Origin: Flavobacterium sp. HBTb2-11-1 | GTDB lineage: Bacteria; Bacteroidota; Bacteroidia; Flavobacteriales; Flavobacteriaceae | Assembly (NCBI RefSeq): GCF_009826975.1 | Contig: NZ_WUMO01000003.1 | Span: 496,001-560,000, forward strand | Direction: 5' to 3' | Length of the DNA: 64,000 nucleotides | Part shown: one piece after another, positions 26,831 to 35,872 of the stretch | Position numbering within the stretch: the stretch's first letter is position 1 | Layout: the number at the start of each line of letters is the position of its first letter | Notes under the pieces: generated by a model | Databases searched by the model: none | What the model saw: the letters and a program-made list of their open reading frames with translations, nothing else | Told to the model about the DNA's origin: nothing | Made by a program: the position numbers and the translations under genes

Positions 26831-28954
26831 TTATGCGTTTTCGTTTTCATAAGCCAAGTGTTTTTGATTGTTTTTATTGAGTAAAATTTCGTCGCATTTT
26901 GGACAATATTCATGTTCACCGTCTAAGTAGCCATGAATAGGGCAGATGCTGAAAATTGGTGTTACGGTTATATAGGGCAATTTAAAGCAGGTTAGAACTT
27001 TTTTTACGAAGTTTTTACAGGCTTCTGGACTGCTTATTTTTTCTCTCATATAAAGATGCAAAACTGTACCGCCAGTATATTTGCATTGTAATTCATCTTG
27101 AAGCAATAAGGCTTCAAAAGGATCGTCTGTATGATCAACAGGTATTTGTGAACTATTCGTATAGTATATGTTTTCATTTTGTCCTGCTTGCAAAATCTCT
27201 GGAAAACGCTTTTTGTCTTCTTTTGCAAAACGATACGTTGTTCCTTCTGCCGGAGTCGCTTCTAGATTGTAAAGATTTCCTGTTTCTTCCTGAAATTCTT
27301 TCATTCGCAGTCGAATGTGATCGAGAATTTCGGTTGCAAAATGTATTCCCGAAGTGGCGGTTATATTTTGTTTTCCTTCAGAAAAATTTAGTACCATTTC
27401 ATTCATTCCGTTTACGCCAATTGTAGAAAAGTGATTTCTAAAATGTTTCAAATAGCGCTGTGTGTACGGATAAAGTCCGCGGTCGTACATCTGCTGAATA
27501 AACATTCTTTTTTTCTCTAAAGTCGATTTTGCTATTTGGAGTAATTCATCTAAATGCTCAAATAAAGTAATGATGTTTCCTTTATGAAGATATCCAAGGC
27601 GCGCCATATTGATGGTTACTACGCCAATGCTTCCCGTCATTTCGGCACTTCCAAAAAGACCGTTTCCTCGTTTTAATAATTCTCTTAAATCGAGCTGTAA
27701 TCGGCAGCACATACTGCGAACAGCATTGGGTTTATAAGCGTCTGGATTTTCTATGCGCTTACCATTTTCATCCAAAAGATATTGGCTTCCAATAAAATTC
27801 TGGAAATAAGACGAGCCAATTTTGGCAGTATTTTCAAAAAGCAAATCGACATTTTCTCCGTTCCAATCAAAATCTTCGGTAATATTTACTGTCGGAATCG
27901 GGAATGTAAACGGCTGTCCGTTTGCATCGCCTTCAGTCATAATGGTATAATATGCCTTATTGATGAGATTCATTTCTTTTTGAAAATCAGCATATTTTAA
28001 ATCTATCAATTTTGAAACGCCTCTTTTTTTAGCTTCTTCAATCAGATTTTCATCAGTAACTTTTAGAAATAAGTGCTCATCATTTAGAGTCGGAATCTGT
28101 TCTTTTAAATCTTCTGGTACATTCCAATCTAAAGTGATGTTTGTAAAAGGCGATTGTCCCCAACGTGCAGGCACATTTAGATTGTAAACAAAACTTCTAA
28201 TTCCTTTTAGCACTTCTTCATAAGAAAGCTGATCTTTAAAAACATAAGGAGCCAAATAGGTGTCAAAAGAACTGAAAGCCTGAGCGCCTGCCCATTCGCT
28301 TTGCAGAATTCCCAAGAAATTGGCCATTTGACCTAATGCTTCTCTAAAATGAGAAGGAGGTCTGCTCTCGACACGGCCACGCACGCCGTTAAAACCTTCA
28401 TTTAACAGCACACGCAAGCTCCAACCAGCGCAGTATCCGGTAAGACAATCCAAATCATGGATGTGTATGTCGCCATTCCTATGAGCAGAACCTTCTTCTT
28501 TATTATATATTTTATCTAACCAGTAATTGGCGATTACTTTTCCCGCGGTATTACTGACTAGTCCCGCGTTTGAATACGAAATATTCGCATTTGCATTAAT
28601 TCGCCAATCTGACTGGTTGATGTATTCTTCAACAGTTTGTGTACTGTCTATATAAGTAGTGTCGTCGTTTAAACCATTAATATGTTCTCTTTGTAATTTT
28701 CTTGTATGGCGATAAATTATAAACGAACGCATGGTTTGGAAATATCCATTCTCAAAAAGCACTCTTTCTATCATGTCCTGAATTTCCTCTACAGGCCACG
28801 AGTATTTTGCCTCAAGACCAGAAAGAACGATTTTGAAAATTCTTTTGTCTACAGGCTGGATAACGCTCTGAAAGGCTTTTTGAATGGCATCCTGAATTTT
28901 ATAAGCTTCAAATGGCTTATAATCTCCGTTGCGTTTGATTACATATTTTTCCAT
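26831..28954 (-). CDS. nrdD: Anaerobic ribonucleoside-triphosphate reductase, body (frameshifted at C-terminus)
   Basis: The 707-residue frame has an N-terminal ATP-cone (about 1-90: KYVIKRNGDYKPFEAYKIQ) and the ten-stranded barrel of class III ribonucleotide reductase with HIHDLDCLTGYCAGW and TNITLDWNVP. It ends with the first zinc-site cysteines (SICPIHGYLDGEHEYCPKC) and stops after AYENENA. The enzyme reduces NTPs to dNTPs without oxygen. The glycyl-radical motif RVMGY is absent from this frame but is encoded right after it in another frame (see 26686-26830). Translated as given, the enzyme could not form its radical. NrdG next door looks intact, which argues for recent damage, a sequence error, or recoding. 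Confidence 0.9.
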   Translation of the reverse strand: MEKYVIKRNGDYKPFEAYKIQDAIQKAFQSVIQPVDKRIFKIVLSGLEAKYSWPVEEIQDMIERVLFENGYFQTMRSFIIYRHTRKLQREHINGLNDDTTYIDSTQTVEEYINQSDWRINANANISYSNAGLVSNTAGKVIANYWLDKIYNKEEGSAHRNGDIHIHDLDCLTGYCAGWSLRVLLNEGFNGVRGRVESRPPSHFREALGQMANFLGILQSEWAGAQAFSSFDTYLAPYVFKDQLSYEEVLKGIRSFVYNLNVPARWGQSPFTNITLDWNVPEDLKEQIPTLNDEHLFLKVTDENLIEEAKKRGVSKLIDLKYADFQKEMNLINKAYYTIMTEGDANGQPFTFPIPTVNITEDFDWNGENVDLLFENTAKIGSSYFQNFIGSQYLLDENGKRIENPDAYKPNAVRSMCCRLQLDLRELLKRGNGLFGSAEMTGSIGVVTINMARLGYLHKGNIITLFEHLDELLQIAKSTLEKKRMFIQQMYDRGLYPYTQRYLKHFRNHFSTIGVNGMNEMVLNFSEGKQNITATSGIHFATEILDHIRLRMKEFQEETGNLYNLEATPAEGTTYRFAKEDKKRFPEILQAGQNENIYYTNSSQIPVDHTDDPFEALLLQDELQCKYTGGTVLHLYMREKISSPEACKNFVKKVLTCFKLPYITVTPIFSICPIHGYLDGEHEYCPKCDEILLNKNNQKHLAYENENA

Positions 28955-28968
28955 GGTTCTGATTTTAT

Positions 28969-29700
28969 TTAAGACACTTTTTCAAATGTTTTTTCAAGCT
29001 CAATGGCTTTTGGAAACAGAATATTGTTTTCCAGATGAATATGCTTCTTTAAATCTTTGTCAAATTCTTCTAGCATGAGAAAAGCCACTTTATAGGTGCT
29101 GCATGAGTCAATAGGCGGTGTATAATTATTGGTTAAAGCTGCAATTCTTATAAAGCGTTGTCCTTCTGTAATATGATCATCTTTTAAGGTTACAATTGGA
29201 GCTTCAATAGATAAAAAAGGCGGTGTTTCCAGTTCTGTACCTTTACTGTGTGCGGCTTTCATTTTTTTAATAAAAGGAAAAACAACCAACTCTTCTCTTT
29301 TCATATGAGCCGTCAAGTCCAAAAACGATTTTGAAAAAATAGTATGGATTTCATGAAGCTCAGGATGAATCGCACCGTGAACACCGCATAATTTATCTAA
29401 ATATTCTAGAATAACAGGAGCTTTTTCTGCAACATATCTATGGTGAGTTTTGGTAATATAATCTGCAATCATGTCTGCAGGCCAATTTTTATAATCAAAA
29501 GACTGATTGGCAGAACTGTTTCTTGCTTTTTCAATATGGTCAATAAGAACACTTTCTTCAATATCTCTTTTTCTGCAGACTTCTTCGATAGTTCGATGCC
29601 CTTTGCAGCAAAAATCAATATGGAATTTTGTAAAAATGGCTGCTGTTTTGAAATCATCTGCTACGATTTCGCCAACTGTGGTTTTACTTGTTAGTTTCAT
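28969..29700 (-). CDS. ric: Di-iron protein for iron-sulfur cluster repair (RIC/ScdA/YtfE)
   Basis: The 243-residue protein has the ScdA N-terminal domain (about 1-60; VGEIVADDFKTAAIFTKFHIDFCCKGHRTIEEVC) and a hemerythrin-like four-helix bundle with iron-binding His/Glu (ITKTHHRYV, GAIHPELHEI, HMKREELVVFPFI, DHITEGQ, HIHLENNILFPKA). These proteins repair Fe-S clusters damaged by nitric oxide or peroxide. It is 31 bases after nadB and 14 bases before nrdD in one anaerobic operon. NadA and NrdG both depend on exposed Fe-S clusters, which fits its place there. Confidence 0.92.
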   Translation of the reverse strand: MKLTSKTTVGEIVADDFKTAAIFTKFHIDFCCKGHRTIEEVCRKRDIEESVLIDHIEKARNSSANQSFDYKNWPADMIADYITKTHHRYVAEKAPVILEYLDKLCGVHGAIHPELHEIHTIFSKSFLDLTAHMKREELVVFPFIKKMKAAHSKGTELETPPFLSIEAPIVTLKDDHITEGQRFIRIAALTNNYTPPIDSCSTYKVAFLMLEEFDKDLKKHIHLENNILFPKAIELEKTFEKVS

Positions 29701-29731
29701 AATGGTTGGGGTATATGGATTAATTCTGGTT

Positions 29732-31246
29732 TCAGCACATTTGTTTGTCTGTAGTTGCTTTACATTGTTTAATAATCAATAGTGAAGCAGCTATCATATT
29801 TGAAAATTCGATAAACGGAATCGTGATTTCGTATGATTTTGTAAGCGAAACAGCATAATTATGAAGCTCTTTTATTTTTGCAAAAGCAAAATCGGCATCG
29901 CGTTCTTCACTCGTATAAAACGAAGTGACCCATTTTTGCAATTCTTTTTTAAGTATTTCAAAAGCAAGATAATCATCTACATTATGTGCTTTTGGAAACT
30001 TGGGAATCAATATTTTGGATGAATAAATAAACTCAGCTATAGTTTTATCAACATTTTCCGAAGCTTGGTGTGCATATACTATAGCTTCTAGGAGTGAGTT
30101 GGATGCCAGACGATTTTTACCATGAAGTCCTGTTCTCGCACATTCCCCAATAGCGTAAAGATTTTTAATTGATGTAACTCCGTTTTGATCGACTTTAATG
30201 CCGCCACATTGATAATGTGCAGCAGGAACAACTGGGATTAAATCTTTTTCAGGATAGATTCCTAGTTCATTGCAATGTGCTGTGATGACAGGAAATTGAT
30301 TTGCAAAAGCTTTCGGATCTAAATGCCTGCAGTCTAAGTAAACATGATTTTTGCCACTCAATTGAAGTTCTTTACTTATGGCATTTGAGACCATATCGCG
30401 TGTAGACAATTCGCCTTTAATATCATATTTAAACAAGAATCTTTTTCCTTCGTCGTTTACTATATGAGCACCAAAGCCTCTAACGGCCTCAGAAATTAAG
30501 AATAACGGATTCTCTTTTTCTGTAAACAAAGCTGTTGGATGAAACTGAATATATTGCATGTCGACAATTTCTGCTCCTGCACGTGCTGCGATTGCCAATC
30601 CGTCTCCTGTTGCTATTTTCGGATTTGTTGTATTTTCAAAAAGCTGTCCGCATCCGCCAGTACTTAAAACGATTGTTCTGGCTCTAATATATTTAATTCG
30701 GTTGTGTTTTTTTTCAAAGAAAAAGGCTCCGGTACAAGTAGTTTTAGCTTTTTTTGTTTCGGTATTTAAGTCAATGACCATATGATTTTCTAAGAGTTCA
30801 ATATTGGGCATTTTCTTGATCATTTTGAGCAGTTTCTGCTCGATTTCTTGTCCGGAGCTATCTTTATGGTGTAATATTCTATGTTGTGAATGCCCACCTT
30901 CTAAACCTAAATCCCATTGGCCTTTTTCATTTTTATCAAAACATGCCCCAATTTCAATTAGTTCCTGAAGTCTTTCTGGAGCTTGTTTAATAACCATATT
31001 AACCACTTCTTTATCGCACAGCCCTCCACCTGACCGAAGCGTATCATGTATATGTTTGTTAAAACTATCTTTTATGAGATCAGTCACCACTGCAATACCG
31101 CCTTGTGCCAGTCTTGTATTGGTGTTTTTAGCTGTTTCTTTCGTCATTATAACAATTGATAAATCTGGCCGTTTTTTTGCGATTTTCGTTGCAAAAAATA
31201 ATCCCGAAATACCAGAACCTACGATAAGTATATCTGTTTTAAGCAT
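29732..31246 (-). CDS. nadB: L-aspartate oxidase
   Basis: A 504-residue flavoprotein of the fumarate reductase/succinate dehydrogenase group, making iminoaspartate from L-aspartate in NAD synthesis. The FAD fingerprint GSGISGLFFA lies at 10-19; TRLAQGGIAVV, HHKDSSGQEIE, YIQFHPTAL and AHYQCGGIKVDQNGVTSI match NadB. The GKNRLASNSLLEAIVY segment binds the flavin. NadB can reoxidise with fumarate as well as oxygen, so it works without air. It follows nadA by 30 bases. No nadC lies in the window. Confidence 0.93.
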   Translation of the reverse strand: MLKTDILIVGSGISGLFFATKIAKKRPDLSIVIMTKETAKNTNTRLAQGGIAVVTDLIKDSFNKHIHDTLRSGGGLCDKEVVNMVIKQAPERLQELIEIGACFDKNEKGQWDLGLEGGHSQHRILHHKDSSGQEIEQKLLKMIKKMPNIELLENHMVIDLNTETKKAKTTCTGAFFFEKKHNRIKYIRARTIVLSTGGCGQLFENTTNPKIATGDGLAIAARAGAEIVDMQYIQFHPTALFTEKENPLFLISEAVRGFGAHIVNDEGKRFLFKYDIKGELSTRDMVSNAISKELQLSGKNHVYLDCRHLDPKAFANQFPVITAHCNELGIYPEKDLIPVVPAAHYQCGGIKVDQNGVTSIKNLYAIGECARTGLHGKNRLASNSLLEAIVYAHQASENVDKTIAEFIYSSKILIPKFPKAHNVDDYLAFEILKKELQKWVTSFYTSEERDADFAFAKIKELHNYAVSLTKSYEITIPFIEFSNMIAASLLIIKQCKATTDKQMC

Positions 31247-31276
31247 GTTATTTTGATTTAGAGTTGTTGCATTTTT

Positions 31277-32209
31277 TTATGATAGTTCAAGCATCCTTTC
31301 AATAGGCTTTAGCGCTTGTATTCTCAGTTCATCTTTAATTAGCATTTCTGGCCTTTCATTTTTAAGGCACAAATACAATTTTTCGAGTGTATTCATTTTC
31401 ATGAAAGCACATTCACTGCAGGCACAGCTATTGTCATCTGTGGTAGGAGCCGGAATCAGCGTTTTATAAGGTACAGCTTTCGTAAGCTCATGCAGGATAC
31501 CGGCTTCTGTGGCCACAATGAAAACGGTAGTAGGATCCGTTTTAATGAAATTAATAATTCCCGAAGTTGAGCCGATGTAATGTGCTGCTTTTAAAATATG
31601 CTCTTCAGATTCAGGGTGTGCTGCAATTTTTGCAGTTGGATTTCTGTTATATATTTCAATTAGTTTGTCTAATGAAAAGGCTTCATGCACAACACAAGAG
31701 CCTTTCCATAAGACCAGTTCGCGTTTGGTTTCTTTTTGTAGATATCTGCCCAAGTTTTCATCTGGAGCAAATATGATTTTTTGTTCTACCGGTATCGACT
31801 CAATTATTTTTTTGGCATTTGCCGACGTGCAGACCAAATCGCTCATGGCTTTTATTTGGGCAGAGCAGTTGATGTAAGTAACCACAATATGGTCTGGATG
31901 CTGATCTTTAAACAATTTAAAATCTTCAGGCGGACAACCATCAGCAAGAGAGCAGCCAGCGTTCCAATCAGGTAATACTACTTTTTTGTTTGGGTTTAAA
32001 ATTTTTGCTGTTTCTGCCATAAAATGAACTCCCGCAAAAACAATAATATTAGCATTGGTATTTTGAGCTTTTTTAGCCAATTCAAGACTATCACCAATAA
32101 AATCTGCAATTTCCTGAATCTCCTCATCTTGATAATAATGAGCCAGAATAATAGCATTTTTTTCTTTTTTCAATTGGATTATTTCCTGTACTAAAAAGTT
32201 CTTGTTCAT
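31277..32209 (-). CDS. nadA: Quinolinate synthase
   Basis: The 310-residue enzyme condenses iminoaspartate with dihydroxyacetone phosphate to quinolinate. Three cysteines that bind the 4Fe-4S cluster are visible: C86 (NAGCSLADGC), one in the WKGSCVVHE region and one in CSECAFMKMNTLEKLYLCL. The N-terminal AHYYQDEEIQEIADFIGDS is typical. The oxygen-sensitive cluster makes this step fragile, and the gene begins the anaerobic operon under a Crp/Fnr-type operator 132 bases upstream. Confidence 0.94.
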   Translation of the reverse strand: MNKNFLVQEIIQLKKEKNAIILAHYYQDEEIQEIADFIGDSLELAKKAQNTNANIIVFAGVHFMAETAKILNPNKKVVLPDWNAGCSLADGCPPEDFKLFKDQHPDHIVVTYINCSAQIKAMSDLVCTSANAKKIIESIPVEQKIIFAPDENLGRYLQKETKRELVLWKGSCVVHEAFSLDKLIEIYNRNPTAKIAAHPESEEHILKAAHYIGSTSGIINFIKTDPTTVFIVATEAGILHELTKAVPYKTLIPAPTTDDNSCACSECAFMKMNTLEKLYLCLKNERPEMLIKDELRIQALKPIERMLELS

Positions 32210-32311
32210 GTTAATTTTTGAATTTTCTACTATATAGCTATATGAAAGCTGATGCTATTTATCTTTTAAACCTGTTTTTAAAATATATTTAAATACATAA
32301 TTTTAATAGGG

Positions 32312-32355
32312 TAAATATATTATCATCATTTTTTTCAAAACATGATTCTAATCAT
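32312..32355 (-). promoter_or_regulatory. Crp/Fnr-type operator and promoter of the nadA operon
   Basis: ATGATTCTAATCAT (32342-32355) has half-sites ATGATT/AATCAT. A minus-strand -7-like TATATTTA (32312-32319, five of six specified bases of TAnnTTTG) is centred exactly 33 bp away. The operator would be near -41 relative to a start around 32305, typical of activation by a Crp/Fnr protein. Two other copies of the operator occur at 35798 and 42659. Confidence 0.65.
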
Positions 32356-32400
32356 ACTGTTTTATATTTGTTTGTATATGTTAACCTTGATAATCGAATC

Positions 32401-34398
32401 TTAATTTAAATTGAGAGTGAGATTAACAAATATATTTCGGCCCATTCTTGGAATCTTGTTCCAATCGGCATAAGTCGTGTAATACTTATCAAAAATATTC
32501 TCAATTCCTGTTTGCAGTTTTAAGATGTTTTGATTCCAATGAAAAGCATAACCTGCATTAAGTCCAAAAATGAGATAATCTGAAGTTTTAGTTTGCCCAT
32601 AAGTTTTTGCAAATTCATTTTGTGCCAGATTTCCTAAAGCGTTAATTCCTGCATTAAATTTTTCTTTTTTAAAATCGATTCCTGCGCTGTATTTAATCGG
32701 ACTTATAAATGGGAGATTATTTCCTTCATTATCTTTTCCCGAACTATAAGTAAGCTGAGATTTGAATTGCCAATTTTCCAGAAAATCATAAGTCAGATTA
32801 AAATCGGTATTGAAAATTTTGGCATTGTCTATAGCCTCATATCTTTTTACTCCAGAAGCGCCAATAGTCATAGGGAGCGTATTAGGATCAATTTTACCTA
32901 TTATATAATTTGAGAAGCAGAAATAAGAACCTGTAATTTTTGCTGTGATTTGAGATGTTTTATATCCAACCGAAAAGTTTCCTTCGAGGGCATTTTCATT
33001 TTTTAGATTTGGATTTCCTATATAATCATAAAAGTCACTGCTGTTATACAAGTAGAATCCGTAGCCTTCAGATACAGATGGCGCTCTTTCGGCGTAAGCC
33101 AAACCAAATCCAAATTCAAATTGATCGATATTTTTGGTATAATTTGCAGCAAAGCTTTTTAGAAAACGGTTTTTTGAAGCATCCATATCAGGATAAAAAA
33201 TGCGAAGACTTGCTAATCCGAAATCATTTGCTACAGTATTATTCTGGAATCCGAGATTAGTACTAATTCTCAAATGATTTTTTTCAGAAATTTGTATGTT
33301 ATCTTCTAAGGACAATCCGTTGTACAAAGTTCTGACATCTGGCCATGTGTACATAAACATCAGATTTTCGTTGGGATCTGATGGATACATCGTCATTTCA
33401 GCAATTGACTTATTGTAAAAACCGTTTAAGTCAGCTAGAAAATTATGTTTTTTAATTTTTCCTTTAATTCTCGAATAATAACCATAAGTATCAGACCATC
33501 CCGGCATATCCATGTGTATCGGTACGCTTGGTCTTTTGGTATCGTCCATTTTGTGGGTGATGGAATTAAAATATCCTTTTGTTTCCCAATTTTTTACGAA
33601 GCTTGATTTAGGCAAGTATTTATAACTTAGCGATACAATTTTAGCTTCGGCTAAAGAAACATCCATAGGAAGAGCAGGGTAGCCGACATTTGATGCTTTG
33701 TCATAAATTACAGAAGTTTCCAAAAGGTTTTGTTTGTTTATAAAATAACCTGCAGTAGCGGAAATATTGTATTTGTTAAATTGAGAAAAACTCACTTCTT
33801 TGTTTCCACCTGCTTTATAATTATCGGCATCACGATGCATAAAATCGATATGGGTATGAAATCGAGTATCATTATATCCTAAAGAAGCACCAATAATTTT
33901 TTGCAGATTATTACTTTCAATACCTGAATTTAAACTGCCGTTCCATCCAGTGTTTTTATCACTAAACTGATTTCGTTTTAAATCGACAGATCCGCCAATT
34001 CCTGCTCCATGACAACTAGCTTGTTGTCCAGATGCTACGCTGGCTTCAGCTAAATTTGAAACCTCAACATAAGACGTAATCGGATCCATTTTATCGGTAC
34101 ACGCACCAAATATGCGCATTCCGTCAATAGTAATCACGGTGCGCTCTGTAGCCATGTTGTTTATAATGGGTTCCCATGCATAAGCACCTCTTTTAATCAT
34201 ATTTACTTTTGATGATTTTGAGAGATATTCTTCTATAGATGTCAGCGATTTTGATTGTTTTAAGTGTAAAGAAGGTTTACTTCCAATGACAATTATTTCA
34301 TTAAGTTTTACGGTTTCAAGACTATCATTTGGTTTTTCCTGCGCCCAGCATATTGTTGAAAATACAGCCAAGAAGGTTGCTGCTAGATTTTTCATCAT
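32401..34398 (-). CDS. TonB-dependent copper receptor (OprC/NosA-like)
   Basis: A 665-residue outer-membrane receptor with signal peptide (ICWAQ) and TonB-box/plug. The plug has TVITIDGMRIFGACTDKMDP and ASCHGAGIGGSVDLKR, the metal-site rich segments of OprC/NosA copper transporters, including a CxxxxM-type and a CH motif. The barrel ends ...NIFVNLTLNLN. NosA-like receptors bring copper into the periplasm for nitrous-oxide reductase. It is the last gene of a three-gene operon that shares its control region with cytochrome c-nosZ, so copper supply and NosZ would rise together. Confidence 0.85.
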   Translation of the reverse strand: MMKNLAATFLAVFSTICWAQEKPNDSLETVKLNEIIVIGSKPSLHLKQSKSLTSIEEYLSKSSKVNMIKRGAYAWEPIINNMATERTVITIDGMRIFGACTDKMDPITSYVEVSNLAEASVASGQQASCHGAGIGGSVDLKRNQFSDKNTGWNGSLNSGIESNNLQKIIGASLGYNDTRFHTHIDFMHRDADNYKAGGNKEVSFSQFNKYNISATAGYFINKQNLLETSVIYDKASNVGYPALPMDVSLAEAKIVSLSYKYLPKSSFVKNWETKGYFNSITHKMDDTKRPSVPIHMDMPGWSDTYGYYSRIKGKIKKHNFLADLNGFYNKSIAEMTMYPSDPNENLMFMYTWPDVRTLYNGLSLEDNIQISEKNHLRISTNLGFQNNTVANDFGLASLRIFYPDMDASKNRFLKSFAANYTKNIDQFEFGFGLAYAERAPSVSEGYGFYLYNSSDFYDYIGNPNLKNENALEGNFSVGYKTSQITAKITGSYFCFSNYIIGKIDPNTLPMTIGASGVKRYEAIDNAKIFNTDFNLTYDFLENWQFKSQLTYSSGKDNEGNNLPFISPIKYSAGIDFKKEKFNAGINALGNLAQNEFAKTYGQTKTSDYLIFGLNAGYAFHWNQNILKLQTGIENIFDKYYTTYADWNKIPRMGRNIFVNLTLNLN

Positions 34399-34458
34399 TT
34401 TATACTTTAATAGAAAGAGACAAATTGTGTTATGCCTCTTTCTTGTTGTTTTTTAGAT

Positions 34459-35304
34459 TTAAAATTCAATCTCAAAATAAAGACTGCTTGATGAATTGTC
34501 TGCCGTAACAGGCTCTCCTTTCAAAACTTCGTTATCAGTATTTAAAACTTGAAGGTTTATTCTCCAATATCCTGTCATTGTAAGAGAAAGTTTTCCTTTA
34601 TAAAAACCATTAGTTTCAGATTGAAGCAAATCTGTATTGTTTGGTGAACCATGATTACCCATGCTCGGCATTCTTGGATCGATTTTGATTTTGAAATTAT
34701 TTACAGCTTCAAAAGTCATCATATCTTTCATTTTGTAAATTCCTACTGCCATGTCGTTTAGCGCCACTTTTGGAGAAAATGGTGCGATATAGGCAATTAC
34801 ATAATTGTTTCCATCACTTCCCATAAATGAGCTAACCGTGCGTTTTGTCGATGCTGGTACGCTTATTTTATCGGTCGCGGTATAACTTACATTATTGATT
34901 TTGTAAGCTATTGTTAATTCCCAGTATTCTGTTTCGTTTTGTGCCATCTGAAAGATGATATCTCCTTCGTATACTGTTTTTTTATCTTTTTTTTCTACCT
35001 GAGATCTTGGACAAGAATGCTGCATCATGGCCATGTGCATTAACGGTATCCATTCTATTTTGGCATCTGTAATATAATTGTTGGTTTTCTTGTCTTTTAT
35101 TCGAAGTGAAATACGATTGTAACCCTGCACCAAAGAACCTGTTGATGAGAATAATTCGATTACATGAGTATCATTGGTCATTTCCTGTATTTTATGAAGT
35201 CCGCTTGTTTCATCAATTGGAATTGAAGAAGAATCGTCATCAGAAGAGCAAGAGAATGAGATAATTGCTAGAAGTAAGAGCACTGTATATTTTAAAATTT
35301 TCAT
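34459..35304 (-). CDS. Copper-binding-like lipoprotein
   Basis: The 281-residue lipoprotein (lipobox at Cys19, AIISFSCSSDDDSS) has two beta-sandwich domains. The first carries the Met/His-rich stretch WIPLMHMAMMQHSC and the second DPRMPSMGNHGSPNN before a FixH/YtkA-like strand pattern (GFYKGKLSLTMTGYWRINL). These sites suggest copper(I) binding in the periplasm or at the cell surface. It stands just before the copper receptor and behind the Cys/His protein in the same operon, so it may pass copper from the receptor towards NosZ assembly. Confidence 0.72.
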   Translation of the reverse strand: MKILKYTVLLLLAIISFSCSSDDDSSSIPIDETSGLHKIQEMTNDTHVIELFSSTGSLVQGYNRISLRIKDKKTNNYITDAKIEWIPLMHMAMMQHSCPRSQVEKKDKKTVYEGDIIFQMAQNETEYWELTIAYKINNVSYTATDKISVPASTKRTVSSFMGSDGNNYVIAYIAPFSPKVALNDMAVGIYKMKDMMTFEAVNNFKIKIDPRMPSMGNHGSPNNTDLLQSETNGFYKGKLSLTMTGYWRINLQVLNTDNEVLKGEPVTADNSSSSLYFEIEF

Positions 35305-35377
35305 GAGATTTTAATTTAAATAATGATAATAAAAGGTCTGTCGAATGAATTCGAAAGAAGGAAGAATGAAATAAAAA

Positions 35378-35746
35378 TCAAATGAAAATTGGAGGACGGA
35401 AGATATTGACGGCCTCTAAATGAGAATATAAGTTGTTGTAAAATGCATTTACTATAAAAGTAGAAGCTCTATTTTTTTCAAAAGAGAATACTGGGATTTT
35501 GACAATAAACAAAACCACGGTTTCTGCTGTTTCACTTTTCTTTTCGTTAGAAGCTGGCGTATCATTTTTATAGCTTTTTGCTAATTCTTTTTTCAAATGA
35601 CATTTTCCATTACAATGCAATTCTGGAGCATTTTTGTTTTCGCATAATTCAGTTGTAATGTAATGGTAGTTGACCACATAATCCAAAAATGGAAATGCAG
35701 GTCTGAATATTACCGCAAATAAAAATATGTAAATACAAAGCTTCAT
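35378..35746 (-). CDS. Small membrane-anchored Cys/His protein ending in FRPP
   Basis: A 122-residue protein. The start MKLCIYIFLFAVIF at 35746 is preferred, because a frame starting at 35827 would run through the operator at 35798-35811. A membrane/signal helix is followed by a metal-site-like segment ELCENKNAPELHCNGKCHLKK (C, C, H, C, H), a charged linker, and the ending NIFRPPIFI. A second window protein at 58648-59025 with a similar plan ends in LFRPPIA. It begins the copper operon. The function is unknown; a metal-sensing or metal-delivery role is a guess. Confidence 0.72.
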   Translation of the reverse strand: MKLCIYIFLFAVIFRPAFPFLDYVVNYHYITTELCENKNAPELHCNGKCHLKKELAKSYKNDTPASNEKKSETAETVVLFIVKIPVFSFEKNRASTFIVNAFYNNLYSHLEAVNIFRPPIFI

Positions 35747-35767
35747 TGCTTGTGATTTTTGAGAATA

Positions 35768-35841
35768 CGAAGGTATTATGAACTTTTTTTTGACGATATG
35801 ATTGTAATCATACTTTTTGAAAAACATGTTTTAGAATTTTG
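35768..35841. promoter_or_regulatory. Shared divergent Crp/Fnr-type operator of the nos and copper operons
   Basis: ATGATTGTAATCAT at 35798-35811 lies between the two divergent operons. On the plus side GAATTTTG (35834-35841) and on the minus side TACCTTCG (complement of 35768-35775) each match five of six specified bases of TAnnTTTG. Both are centred exactly 33 bp from the operator centre. This symmetry predicts that one bound activator drives both operons. Confidence 0.65.
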
Positions 35842-35872
35842 ATCAAAAGTTTAACAAGTAAAAAACAAAGTA

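Noticed and set aside
32363..32370. TATATTTG, a perfect plus-strand -7 element beside the operator at 32342.
   Set aside because: It points into the 3' end of the copper receptor on the opposite strand, is only 18 bp from the operator centre rather than 33, and no plus gene follows. It is probably chance in AT-rich sequence.
35747..35827. An N-terminal extension of the small Cys/His protein to 35827.
   Set aside because: It would place the shared operator inside the coding sequence and lack a signal-anchor start; the ATG at 35746 fits better.
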